A stretch of 14,485 bases of DNA from an uncultured Fusobacterium sp. (GCA_900543175.1 UQQO01000048.1:1-14485); one strand, 5' to 3'. Shown: positions 5,787 to 14,301, counted from the first letter of the stretch. Numbers and translations: made by a program. Notes: a model not told the origin generated them from the sequence alone.

Positions 5787-8360
5787 ATGCGTGATACTAG
5801 ATGGATTTATAAAAATAGTTCCAATGAAATATATAACAATTTTAATTTAGATAAAGATATTACCACTTTGCTCTATAATAGAGATATTATAGCTGGTGAA
5901 GATATAAAAACTTTCCTATATGGTGGAGTTGAGGATATTACCTCACCTTTTTTGTTAAAGGATATAGATAAGGCAGTTGAAAGATTAGAGATAGCCAAAG
6001 AAAAAGGAGAACCTGTTTGGATATATGGAGATTATGATGTAGATGGAATTACATCTGTTTCCCTTTGCTATCTTGCACTTAAAAAGCTTGGTTACAATGT
6101 AAAATATTATATTCCTCTTAGAGATGAAGGTTATGGACTAAATATTGAGGCCCTCAATTATATAAAAAGTGAAGGTGGAACTCTTGTTATCACTGTTGAC
6201 TGTGGAATCTCATCTCATAAGGAGATAGCTCATGCTAATGAGATTGGAATTGATATTATTGTTACAGATCACCATGAGATAAACAGTGGAAATCCTCCTG
6301 CTTTTGCAGTAATCAATCCTAAGAGAGAGGATAATGAGTATAAGTTTAAATATTTAGCTGGAGTAGGAACAGCTTTTTTCCTTATCTCTGCTCTTTTTGA
6401 AAAAAACAATTTAAAAGATGAATTATATAAATATCTTGATATTGTAGCTATTGGAACTGTTGCTGATATTGTTCCTCTGCTAAAAGAGAATAGAATCTTT
6501 GTAAAAGAGGGATTGGAATATTTAAGAAGAAGTAAATGGCTTGGTATCAATATGCTTATTAAAAAGATCTTTGAAGACTATGAAACTAGAAAATTTAATA
6601 CCTATGATATAGGTTTTATAATCGCTCCTATATTCAATGCTGCTGGAAGACTTGAAGATGCTAAAAGAGCTGTTGAGCTTTTTATTGAAAGGGATCATAG
6701 AGTATGTTCAACTATAATTAGTGAACTTCTTAGTAAAAATAGCGAGAGAAAAGAAATTCAAGAGGATATTTTCCAAAAAGCTGTGGAAAAAATTGAAAAT
6801 GAAAAACTCTATGAAAATGCTGTCCTTATAGTTGGAGAGGAAGGATTTCATCACGGAGTAATTGGAATTGTAGCCTCTAAAATTTTAGATAGATATTATA
6901 AACCTACAATTATTATGGAGATAAAAAAAGATGAAGGGATTGCCACTGCCTCTTGTAGAAGTATTGAAGGATTTAATATTATAGAGGCACTTAATAATTT
7001 TTCAGATCTTCTATTAAAATATGGGGGACATAGTGGAGCTGCTGGTTTCTCTATTAAAATTGAAAATATCCCTGAATTTTCTAAAAAATTAAATGAATAT
7101 GCTGAAAAAACTATTTCAGATATAGCTTTTGTAAAGCCAATTAAGATTGATAAACCTTTAGCTTTTTATAAGATCTCCTATGATTTTCTTGATAAGATCT
7201 CTCTACTTGAACCTTTTGGTTTTGGAAACTCATCTCCTATCTTCTCTTTAAATAACTGTCAATTTGATAATTTAAGATTGATAGGAAAAGATAGAAAGCA
7301 TATTATGATGAATATTATAAAAGATGGACAGGAGTTTAAAAACTGTGTTTGGTTTAATAGTGATGATATCTTTGAAGAGTTAGTTTCTCTTACAAATATA
7401 GATATAGCCTTTAAATTGAAACTTGAAACTTTTAAAGATAAATATCAATATAAGATTTTTATTGAGGATATAAAAGAGAATATAAATATTGAAAATAGCA
7501 GTATACATAATTTTGATTTGTATGATACTACTTTCCCAATAGAAACTGTAATATATACAAGAAGAAAATTAGAGTCTAATGAGTTAAAACTAGCTTTTTC
7601 AGATGCTGGAATCACTGTTGCCAATAATAAAATATATCTAGGTACATTGGACAATTCCACTGAATATCTTCTTACATCTTTAAAAAATATGTATAACCTT
7701 GATTTTAATGTTAAGTTAAAAGATGTTATTATGAAAGATGAAAACTACAATGTACATATTTTAATTGATAAAGATTATTCTTTCAAATCCTATGCTATTA
7801 AACAAGGAGAGCTTTTTAAAGAGATTAAAAACTTTTTAATTCAAGAGTTTCAATATAACTCTATTCAAAAAAAAATATTAGCCTCTATATTTAAGGAGAA
7901 AAAAAATATTATTGCATATATGAAAAGAGGAAGAGGGATACAAACTATAATTCAAACAATAGGATTATATTTTAAAAATATCAACGAGAGAGCTCTATTA
8001 ATAACAGAGGAAAGTATAAATCAAAAAACTTTATCTTGTGTAGATATAAGTAATAAATATTCAGATAGTTTTGATTTCTATATTCTTTTAAATCCAACTA
8101 TGGATATGATTAAAAAAGTTATCAATAAAAGATTTTTAATAATTTCAGAGAAAAATAATCTCAATATAGAAAATATTGAGATTATTAAAGACTCTTTCTC
8201 TATTCCAGAAAATATAATCTTCTCCTCTGAAAATGAAATTTTAAATAAACAGCATATTTTCTCTAAAAAACTTACATATGAAGAGAGAAAAAATATTATA
8301 AAAAATCTTTCAAAATATAAAACTATCTATTCTACTGAAGATATTTTATGTTATCTATAA
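5787..8360 (+). CDS. recJ: Single-stranded-DNA-specific 5'-3' exonuclease RecJ, long form
   Basis: An 857-residue RecJ, a DHH-superfamily manganese-dependent nuclease that degrades single-stranded DNA 5' to 3' in recombination, base-excision and mismatch repair. Motifs in order: YGDYDVDGITS (80-90), VDCG (137-140), TDHHE (160-164), IGTVADIVPL (222-231), NAAGRLEDA (284-292), FHHGVIGIVASKI (354-366), SCRSIEGFNI (389-398) and GGHSGAAGFSI of DHHA1 (413-423). An OB-fold region follows, starting at EPFGFGN (about 475). All expected metal-ligand motifs are present, so the nuclease should be active. After about residue 570 comes a tail of nearly 290 residues absent from the 577-residue E. coli enzyme. 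Firmicute RecJ proteins also have C-terminal additions, and parts of this one resemble a helicase domain with a broken P-loop. The ATG is preceded by AAGGAG, 12 nt after the upstream stop. The stop codon lies 1 bp from the end of the convergent efflux gene. Confidence 0.96.
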   Translation: MRDTRWIYKNSSNEIYNNFNLDKDITTLLYNRDIIAGEDIKTFLYGGVEDITSPFLLKDIDKAVERLEIAKEKGEPVWIYGDYDVDGITSVSLCYLALKKLGYNVKYYIPLRDEGYGLNIEALNYIKSEGGTLVITVDCGISSHKEIAHANEIGIDIIVTDHHEINSGNPPAFAVINPKREDNEYKFKYLAGVGTAFFLISALFEKNNLKDELYKYLDIVAIGTVADIVPLLKENRIFVKEGLEYLRRSKWLGINMLIKKIFEDYETRKFNTYDIGFIIAPIFNAAGRLEDAKRAVELFIERDHRVCSTIISELLSKNSERKEIQEDIFQKAVEKIENEKLYENAVLIVGEEGFHHGVIGIVASKILDRYYKPTIIMEIKKDEGIATASCRSIEGFNIIEALNNFSDLLLKYGGHSGAAGFSIKIENIPEFSKKLNEYAEKTISDIAFVKPIKIDKPLAFYKISYDFLDKISLLEPFGFGNSSPIFSLNNCQFDNLRLIGKDRKHIMMNIIKDGQEFKNCVWFNSDDIFEELVSLTNIDIAFKLKLETFKDKYQYKIFIEDIKENINIENSSIHNFDLYDTTFPIETVIYTRRKLESNELKLAFSDAGITVANNKIYLGTLDNSTEYLLTSLKNMYNLDFNVKLKDVIMKDENYNVHILIDKDYSFKSYAIKQGELFKEIKNFLIQEFQYNSIQKKILASIFKEKKNIIAYMKRGRGIQTIIQTIGLYFKNINERALLITEESINQKTLSCVDISNKYSDSFDFYILLNPTMDMIKKVINKRFLIISEKNNLNIENIEIIKDSFSIPENIIFSSENEILNKQHIFSKKLTYEERKNIIKNLSKYKTIYSTEDILCYL

Positions 8361-8361
8361 A

Positions 8362-9723
8362 CTATTTTTTTATCATACCACCTATACTTTGATAGATTGT
8401 ATTCTCTATCTTTATTAGTTGATATTTAGAGTTGATGATATTAAGTCTTGATGATGCCTCATCATTGAGACTTAATAACCACTCTCTAAGTTCTACCTTT
8501 CCATTTTCATATTTTCTTTCATAATTAATAGCAATTTCATTATCATATTCATTGATGTTTTTTAAATTAATATAATTTTCCTGCTCTTTAACATATAAAA
8601 AATAGTTATAATCTATCTCGTTAAGAGCTGTAACTATTCCCTGTTGAAAGTTTAATTTTGCCTCTTCATATTCAGCACGACTAATTTTTATATTCCACTT
8701 AATCTCATTCCAATTGAGAAATGGTAAATTTATACTTACACTTCCTAAAGCTACTGGTGTTTTTAAAGTGGTGTTAAATTTATCGCTACTTGAACTAAGA
8801 GCAGAACTTATAGTTATATTTGGATAAAGCTGTTTCTCACTGGCAACTGCATCTTTAAAAGCATTTTTTAATCTGTATTCATAAGCTTTTATATCTGGAC
8901 GATTAGCAACTATATTCAATGGTACATCTAAATTTACTCCCAGATTTTTAACTTCCAATATATCTCTATACTCTATTTTTAACTCATCATCTGGTTTAAG
9001 ATTTAAAAGGTTACGTAAAAGTGATTCCTGCTCCTTTTTATCTTTTTCATAAGATATAAGAGTATTATTACTTCTAATTACCTCTCTTTCAGCTTGTTTT
9101 TTATCTAAAATATCTGCTATTCCATATCTCAATTTATTATCAACTATTTTTTCTATGTCCAAATAGTTTTTACTCATATTTTTATTGATCTCTATATAAT
9201 TTTCAAGATAGATTATAGAAAAATATGAATCAATTATACTATTTATCAAAGTTAATTTTGTCTTTTCATAATCTTCAATAGTTGCTTTATACTCCCACTC
9301 TTGAGCATCTTTCATATCTCTCAATCTCTGCCAAAGATCAACTTCATAACTTATATTGAAACTTCCAGAGTGATCTATATTTGAGCTTCCACCACTCTCT
9401 ATATTTTTAGAGGCACCTGAGCTTAAACTTCCACTAAATTCTGGAACTAAATCACTTCCAATAATTTTAGCTTGATATAGAGCTTTATTAATATTTATAG
9501 CCGCCTTTGCTAAGTCACTATTGTTTTTTAATCCCAATTCTATTAAATTATTTAATTGTTCATCTCCATAACTTTCCCACCATCTACTATCAATATTATA
9601 ATTTTTAGATAGTTCCTTGTAAGTTTTTATTTTACTATCTATCTTTTGATAATCTTTTTTTAGATTACTACAACTTCCTAGAATAACTCCTAAAGCTATT
9701 AATATAATAATTTTTTTCTTCAT
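8362..9723 (-). CDS. Outer-membrane efflux lipoprotein, TolC/NodT family
   Basis: A 453-residue outer-membrane factor. The N-terminus is a lipoprotein signal with lipobox Leu-Gly-Ser-Cys, making Cys18 the lipid-modified residue. Family marks are WWESYGDEQLNNLIELGLKN (residues about 48-67), the repeated long alpha-helical hairpins rich in Lys/Glu/Asn, ANRPDIKAYEYRLKNA in the second half (the RPDI motif of NodT-type factors), and a C-terminal segment ending IENTIYQSIGGMIKK. Such proteins trimerise into a beta-barrel plus periplasmic tunnel that receives substrate from MacAB-type or RND pumps. The gene lies 11 bp downstream of macB with AGGAG before its ATG, so it is the third gene of a macA-macB-factor operon. 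Its 3' coding end carries a long inverted repeat described separately. Confidence 0.93.
   Translation of the reverse strand: MKKKIIILIALGVILGSCSNLKKDYQKIDSKIKTYKELSKNYNIDSRWWESYGDEQLNNLIELGLKNNSDLAKAAININKALYQAKIIGSDLVPEFSGSLSSGASKNIESGGSSNIDHSGSFNISYEVDLWQRLRDMKDAQEWEYKATIEDYEKTKLTLINSIIDSYFSIIYLENYIEINKNMSKNYLDIEKIVDNKLRYGIADILDKKQAEREVIRSNNTLISYEKDKKEQESLLRNLLNLKPDDELKIEYRDILEVKNLGVNLDVPLNIVANRPDIKAYEYRLKNAFKDAVASEKQLYPNITISSALSSSSDKFNTTLKTPVALGSVSINLPFLNWNEIKWNIKISRAEYEEAKLNFQQGIVTALNEIDYNYFLYVKEQENYINLKNINEYDNEIAINYERKYENGKVELREWLLSLNDEASSRLNIINSKYQLIKIENTIYQSIGGMIKK
8439..8477 (+). repeat. Long inverted repeat inside the efflux-factor gene, downstream of recJ
   Basis: Arms TATTAAGTCTTGATGATG (8439-8456) and CATCATTGAGACTTAATA (8460-8477) flank a 3-nt loop, CCT. 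Read as plus-strand RNA, all 18 positions pair: 16 Watson-Crick and two adjacent G-U pairs. In the minus-strand mRNA the same two positions become A-C mismatches. It starts 78 nt after the recJ stop codon. No U run follows on either strand, so it is not a classical intrinsic terminator. It could mark or protect the recJ mRNA 3' end; that is inference. Confidence 0.6.
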
Positions 9724-9734
9724 AATTCTCCTTT

Positions 9735-11681
9735 TTAATCTCTTGAAAGAGCATTTATTGGATCAAGTTCTGAGGCATTTTTTGCTGGCATATAACCAAA
9801 AATAACTCCTATCATAGTTGAACATAAAACTGCTGCAACTATTGAGAAAATTGAAAAAATCATAGTGAAATTTTTTATAACCATATTAAATATGATTCCA
9901 AAGGCAACTGAAATTCCAACTCCTAAAACTCCCCCAATAAGACATATAAGTATCGCTTCAATTAAAAACTGTTGTAGAATATTTCTCTGTTTTGCACCAA
10001 TTGCCATTCTTATTCCTATCTCTCTTGTTCTTTCAGTTACAGAGACTAACATAATATTCATAACCCCTATCCCCCCTACTACAAGTGAGATACAAGCTAT
10101 ACAAGATATAAGTAATTTCATTGTATTAGTAGTGCTTTCAACAGTTTTTTTCAATGTATCCACATTCATTATAAAAAAATCCTTTGCCTTATGTCTTATT
10201 GTAAGAATATTTGTTACATCTTTTTCAGCTATCTGCATATCTACATTGTCTTTTATCTTCATAGTGATTGAATTTATATGATTATCCCCTATTATTCTAT
10301 TCATAGCAGTTGTATAAGGGGTATACAAAACAAGATCACTACTGTTCATTGACATATTATTTTTTGTTATTACACTTCCTATTATTTTCAATGGTCTTTT
10401 GTTAAATATTAAAATCTCTCCAATAGGATTTTTATCTTTAAATAGTTGAGATCTACTGTTTTCATCTATCACTACAACTTGGCTACCATTTATAACATCA
10501 TCTCTATTAAAGAGTTTTCCTGTATCAAGTTCCAACCCTTTTACATTGAAATACTCCTCTCCTACTCCTCTTAAAGAGGCTGTATAAGATTTATTTCCAT
10601 ATGTAAGAGTTCCACTTCCATTGACATTTGGTGTTACACTCTCTGTGTAAAACTGTTTTCTTAAAAAATCTGCATCTTTTATTGTAAGATTTCTTTTTTT
10701 ATTTGCATTTCTATCTCCTCTACCTCTACCATTAAAAATATCTAAAGTATTAGTTCCTAAAGAGTTTATATCACTTAATATCTTTTGTTGAGATCCATTT
10801 CCCAATGCAACAACACATATTATCGAGGCTATTCCAATTATTATTCCTAACATTGTAAGTAGAGATCTCATCTTATGAGTAATTATAGCATTAGTTGCCA
10901 TTTTCAAAGATTCTAAAAATTGAGCTTTAGAGTAAAATAGATTTTTCTTCACCTGATTTATCTTTTTAACTGAATCTTTTATAACCTCAGTCTCAAATTT
11001 TTTTACACTATCATTATAGATCTCTCCATCTTTAATCTCTATAATTCTATTAGCATAGTTTGCTATATTCTTATCATGAGTTACTAAGATAATTGTATGC
11101 CCCTCTTTATGAAGATCAGTCAATATCTTCATTACCCTTTCACCACTTTTAGAATCTAGTGCCCCAGTAGGTTCATCAGCAAGAATTATCTCTCCACCAT
11201 TCATAAGAGCCCTAGTGATTGATACTCTCTGTTGTTGCCCCCCAGACAGTTGATTAGGTTTATTTTTAATCTTATCTCCTAAACCTAATTTTACTAAAAG
11301 TTCTTCAGCTCTACTATTTCTCTCTTTTTCACTAAGCCCAGCATATATAGCTGGTAATGCTACATTTTCAAGAGCTGTTAAAGTTGAGATAAGATTATAT
11401 CTTTGAAAGATAAAACCAAATTTTTGCTGTCTTAGCTCTGACAATTCATCTTTAGAAAATCTACTTATCTCTCTACCATCTATCTTGTATGAACCATCTG
11501 TAACTCTATCTAAACACCCTAATATATTCATTAAAGTAGATTTTCCAGAACCTGATTGCCCTATTATTGCAATAAACTCCCCTTTTTTTATCTCAAAAGA
11601 GATATTTTTTAAAACGTGAACTCTATTCTCTCCCTCACCAAAATATTTATTTATATTTTCTATCTCTATTATCTTTTTCAA
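9735..11681 (-). CDS. macB: MacB-family ABC transporter, fused ATPase/permease
   Basis: A 648-residue protein with the MacB layout. The N-terminal nucleotide-binding domain has Walker A GQSGSGKS (41-48), signature LSGGQQQR (145-152), Walker B IILADEPTGALDS (165-177) and the switch histidine in THD (201-203). A transmembrane helix follows at about 272-294, then a periplasmic domain of over 200 residues. Three further helices lie at about 522-545, 568-598 and 605-632; the GIGVMNIMLVSVTERTREIG coupling segment falls in the 520-560 region. MacB dimers act as mechanotransmitters, pushing macrolides, peptides, toxins or lipid-like substrates from the periplasm through MacA and the outer-membrane factor. 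The start codon is TTG (11681-11679), supported by AGGAGGAG just upstream and by the conserved beginning of the ATPase. The gene sits 12 bp after macA and 11 bp before the outer-membrane factor. The substrate cannot be read from sequence. Confidence 0.95.
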   Translation of the reverse strand: MKKIIEIENINKYFGEGENRVHVLKNISFEIKKGEFIAIIGQSGSGKSTLMNILGCLDRVTDGSYKIDGREISRFSKDELSELRQQKFGFIFQRYNLISTLTALENVALPAIYAGLSEKERNSRAEELLVKLGLGDKIKNKPNQLSGGQQQRVSITRALMNGGEIILADEPTGALDSKSGERVMKILTDLHKEGHTIILVTHDKNIANYANRIIEIKDGEIYNDSVKKFETEVIKDSVKKINQVKKNLFYSKAQFLESLKMATNAIITHKMRSLLTMLGIIIGIASIICVVALGNGSQQKILSDINSLGTNTLDIFNGRGRGDRNANKKRNLTIKDADFLRKQFYTESVTPNVNGSGTLTYGNKSYTASLRGVGEEYFNVKGLELDTGKLFNRDDVINGSQVVVIDENSRSQLFKDKNPIGEILIFNKRPLKIIGSVITKNNMSMNSSDLVLYTPYTTAMNRIIGDNHINSITMKIKDNVDMQIAEKDVTNILTIRHKAKDFFIMNVDTLKKTVESTTNTMKLLISCIACISLVVGGIGVMNIMLVSVTERTREIGIRMAIGAKQRNILQQFLIEAILICLIGGVLGVGISVAFGIIFNMVIKNFTMIFSIFSIVAAVLCSTMIGVIFGYMPAKNASELDPINALSRD

Positions 11682-11693
11682 TTTTTCTCCTCC

Positions 11694-12854
11694 TTAAAAT
11701 CTTGGTGGACGAGTTGATCTACTTGCTACCTCTCCTGCTTTCATCTCAGTTAAAATCAGTTTTTCACCCTCTTTTAATCCAGATTTTATCTCTGTATTCA
11801 TATCATCATTTATTCCAATTTTAACTTCTTTTTCTTCAACTTCTTCCTTTTCTCCTAAAGTTTTTACATAATACTTATTCCCTTTTTTATAAAGAGCGGT
11901 TGTAGGAATAGTTATTACATCTTTAGCCTCAGCTACCTTTATTGTATTAGTTGTTGTCATTCCTATTCTCAAATTATTGTCTTTATTATCTACTATAACA
12001 TTAGCATAATAATAAACTGCCTCTGTATCACTTGCCGACTCTTCATACTCATCATCTGTTAATGTAGTAGTTGCTGGATCTATGGAATCTATCTTAGCTT
12101 TATACACTTTTTCTGGCAATGATAGTATTGTAAACTCTACCTCTTGCCCTTTTTTTAATTTAGTTATATCTCCCTCTGATATCTCAGGTTTTATCAACAT
12201 CTTCTTCAAATCTGCAACTTGCACAATTGTTGGAGCACTTTGCATACTATTTACTGTTTGTCCCTCTGAAATTGGAATTGAAACTACAACTCCATCTATT
12301 GGAGATGTAATTACTGTATATGATAGATCTGTTTCAGCAATTTTTACCTCTATCTTTGCTTGTTTTATTAACTCTTCTAACTCACTTACTCCACTTTTTG
12401 CATCTGCATACTCCTGCTTTGCTGTTTCATAATCATCTTGTGAAATAGATTTTACTTTGTATAGATTGCTTGCCCTATTGTACTTTGATTTTTTTACCTC
12501 TAAATTTACTTTTTTACTTTCCAACTGCTTTTCATATGATGATAGCTGAGATTTTGCTTTTTCTAAATCATTTTCCTGTGTCATAGAATCAATAGTAGCT
12601 ATAAGATCACCTTTTTTTACCTCTTGTCCTAAAACTACATTTAATTTTGTTATTCTTCCACTTACTTGAGCTCCAACCTCTACCCTATTATTACTTCTAA
12701 TAGTTCCAGTAGCTATAACAGTTTGTGCTATATTTCCCCTTTTCACCTCATCAGTTAAAAATATAGTTTTTTCATCTTTCCCTGTAAATTTCTTAAAAAT
12801 AAGAAATAAGATTACTACACTACATATGCAAATCGCTATTTTTTTCTTTTTCAT
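11694..12854 (-). CDS. macA: MacA-type periplasmic adaptor (membrane fusion protein)
   Basis: A 386-residue HlyD/MacA-family adaptor anchored by one N-terminal membrane helix (residues about 5-21, after four lysines). Next come the first half of a lipoyl/barrel-sandwich domain (VEVGAQVSGRITKLNVVLGQ, about 58-77), an alpha-helical coiled-coil hairpin (about 90-178), the second lipoyl half (ITSPIDGVVVSIPISEGQTV, 182-201) and beta-barrel and membrane-proximal domains (VITIPTTALYKKGNKYYVKT and the C-terminus). An acidic insertion (DDEYEESASDTEA, about 267-279) lies in the beta-barrel region. MacA hexamers bridge MacB and the outer-membrane factor and stimulate MacB ATPase. It is the first gene of the operon, with an ATG after GAGGGAAG and a TTGACA promoter upstream. 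Confidence 0.94.
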   Translation of the reverse strand: MKKKKIAICICSVVILFLIFKKFTGKDEKTIFLTDEVKRGNIAQTVIATGTIRSNNRVEVGAQVSGRITKLNVVLGQEVKKGDLIATIDSMTQENDLEKAKSQLSSYEKQLESKKVNLEVKKSKYNRASNLYKVKSISQDDYETAKQEYADAKSGVSELEELIKQAKIEVKIAETDLSYTVITSPIDGVVVSIPISEGQTVNSMQSAPTIVQVADLKKMLIKPEISEGDITKLKKGQEVEFTILSLPEKVYKAKIDSIDPATTTLTDDEYEESASDTEAVYYYANVIVDNKDNNLRIGMTTTNTIKVAEAKDVITIPTTALYKKGNKYYVKTLGEKEEVEEKEVKIGINDDMNTEIKSGLKEGEKLILTEMKAGEVASRSTRPPRF

Positions 12855-12896
12855 CTATCTTCCCTCTTTTCTTAAATTATTTTTCTATTTTTGTAT

Positions 12897-12930
12897 ATTA
12901 TAATTATTTTTTACGGCGTGAAAATGTCAA
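12897..12930 (-). promoter_or_regulatory. Predicted promoter of macA-macB-efflux factor operon
   Basis: A consensus TTGACA lies on the minus strand at 12930-12925. Two -10 candidates overlap: AATAAT (12908-12903) at a 16-nt spacing, and a perfect TATAAT (12902-12897) at a long 22-nt spacing. A perfect -10 at a poor distance could mean an activator-dependent start or may be chance in AT-rich DNA. The spacer holds the only GC-rich patch in the region (CACGCCG). The leader to the macA ATG would be about 40 nt. Confidence 0.5.
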
Positions 12931-12998
12931 AAAATTTTTTATTTATATATAATAAACCTTTAAGTAGGGTTAGAGTCAAGAAAATTTATTTATATATT

Positions 12999-13046
12999 AA
13001 AAAACTGCTGCAAATTGATAATTTAAACTATCAACTTACAGCAGTT
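12999..13046 (-). terminator. Rho-independent terminator of the symporter gene
   Basis: Arms 13003-13020 and 13029-13046 form an 18-position stem with two mismatches, built around AACTGCTG / CAGCAGTT, with an 8-nt loop. On the minus strand the stem runs into TTTTTT (13004-12999). It begins 20 nt past the symporter stop codon. It separates that gene from the macA promoter, so the two units should be transcribed independently. A T-rich run on the other side (13051-13056) would allow some function on the plus strand, but no plus-strand gene ends here. Confidence 0.85.
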
Positions 13047-13066
13047 ATATTTTTTATAAATTTATT

Positions 13067-14257
13067 CTATTCTTTAATCCATTTCTTGTAGATTGCATCA
13101 ACGATAAGTCCAATAGCATTATCTCCAGATACATTACAAGCAGTACCAAATGAGTCTTGTGTAATGTAAAGAGCAATCATTATAGCTTGAAGTTCTTCAG
13201 TTCCAAGTCCAACCATATAAAGGAATGGTAGAGCTGTCATAATTGATCCTCCAGGTGCTCCAGGAGATGCAACCATAGCTATTCCAAGAGTAGCTATAAA
13301 TGGAACTACTGTATTGATTGAAATAGGAAGTCCATTCATCATACAAACTGCAGTAGCACAAGCTGTAATTGTTATCATTGAACCTGCCATGTGAATATTT
13401 GCACAAAGTGGTACAACAAAGTTACGAATCTCTTCAGATATTCCATCAGCTTTAGCACATTCAAGGTTTACAGGAATAGTTGCTGCTGAAGATTGAGTTC
13501 CTACTGCTGTTGTATATCCAGGAATTTGATTTTTTAGAAGCATAAGTGGGTTTTTCTTAGAGATTCCACCAGCTACAAAGAAAGCAAAAACTAAATATAG
13601 TAGGTGCATAATAATTACAATGATAAACACTTTCCAAAGAATTCCTAAAATTGCAAAAGTTTTACCTGAACGAGTCATATCTATAAAAGTTCCACAGATA
13701 TATAATGGTAAGAAAGGAACTATAATAGTATGTAAAACTTTATTTATAATAGCTGAGAAATCTTTCATAAAATCATATAAAGTATTTCCAATCTCTTTTC
13801 CTCTCATTGTAGACATACATAATCCAAGGATAAATGCAAGAAGCACTGCTGCTAATGTATCTAATATTGGAGTAACTGAAAGACTAAGATATGGAGCTAC
13901 TGAAATTCCAGCTGTTTTTGTAATTCTTTCCAATGCTTTTGGATCCATAAAACTCATAAATAAACTATTTGCTACAAAGAATGATACAGAACCTGCAATT
14001 AAAGTTGATGCATAAGAGATTGCAGCAGTAATACCAAGAAGTTTTCCTGCTCCTTGAGTCAAATCAGCAATTCCCATTGTAACAAATGCTAAAATCATCA
14101 TAGGGATAACAAATTTTAAGAACATACTAAATAAGCTAGATGCTGTTACTATTAAACGCCCAACCCATTCAGGAAGATACATTCCAATAAGAATACCTAA
14201 AATGATACCAATAATTAGTTTTGGCACAAGACCAATTTTGATTTTTTGTTTTTCCAT
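13067..14257 (-). CDS. DAACS-family cation:amino-acid symporter, probably neutral amino acids
   Basis: A 396-residue inner-membrane protein with about eight hydrophobic helices, of the dicarboxylate/amino acid:cation symporter family (GltPh, GltP, SstT, DctA). HP1 shows GTQSSAATIPVN (253-264). TM7 has HMAGS (289-293) where the sodium-site motif is NMDGT. HP2 has ASPGAPGGS (330-338). TM8 has DSFGTACNVSGD (368-379), matching DMGRTMVNVTGD of GltPh. Asp368, Thr372, Asn375 and Asp379 are kept, but the arginine that holds the acidic side chain (Arg397 in GltPh) is Gly371. By analogy with SstT and ASCT proteins this argues against glutamate, aspartate or C4-dicarboxylates and for a neutral substrate such as serine or threonine; that is inference. 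It is monocistronic, with ATG after AGGTGG, its own promoter and its own terminator. Automatic annotation would probably say 'dicarboxylate symporter'. Confidence 0.88.
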   Translation of the reverse strand: MEKQKIKIGLVPKLIIGIILGILIGMYLPEWVGRLIVTASSLFSMFLKFVIPMMILAFVTMGIADLTQGAGKLLGITAAISYASTLIAGSVSFFVANSLFMSFMDPKALERITKTAGISVAPYLSLSVTPILDTLAAVLLAFILGLCMSTMRGKEIGNTLYDFMKDFSAIINKVLHTIIVPFLPLYICGTFIDMTRSGKTFAILGILWKVFIIVIIMHLLYLVFAFFVAGGISKKNPLMLLKNQIPGYTTAVGTQSSAATIPVNLECAKADGISEEIRNFVVPLCANIHMAGSMITITACATAVCMMNGLPISINTVVPFIATLGIAMVASPGAPGGSIMTALPFLYMVGLGTEELQAIMIALYITQDSFGTACNVSGDNAIGLIVDAIYKKWIKE

Positions 14258-14279
14258 TTTTCCACCTCATATAATATTT

Positions 14280-14301
14280 GAATTTTAACCCTTTAAAATT
14301 C
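14280..14301 (-). repeat. Perfect 9-bp inverted repeat in the symporter leader
   Basis: GAATTTTAA-AGGG-TTAAAATTC on the minus strand: two perfect 9-nt arms around a 4-nt loop. It lies 22 nt upstream of the symporter ATG and just before its ribosome binding site. No U run follows, so it is not a terminator. It could be an operator half-site pair or an mRNA hairpin affecting ribosome access. A second, AT-only inverted repeat (8-nt arms, 14329-14350) lies further upstream in the same leader. Confidence 0.45.

Noticed and set aside
9865..10281. Hydrophobic plus-strand frame antisense to macB
   Set aside because: It is opposite the conserved MacB membrane domain; antisense of transmembrane codons gives hydrophobic frames by chance.
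12891..13091. Small plus-strand frame of 66 codons between macA and the symporter
   Set aside because: It reads through the macA promoter, the terminator hairpin and the 3' end of the symporter gene, and has no Shine-Dalgarno sequence.
13197..13406. Tyr/Ser-rich minus-strand frame within the symporter
   Set aside because: A shifted frame of the conserved symporter TM7-HP2 region, with no independent start signal.
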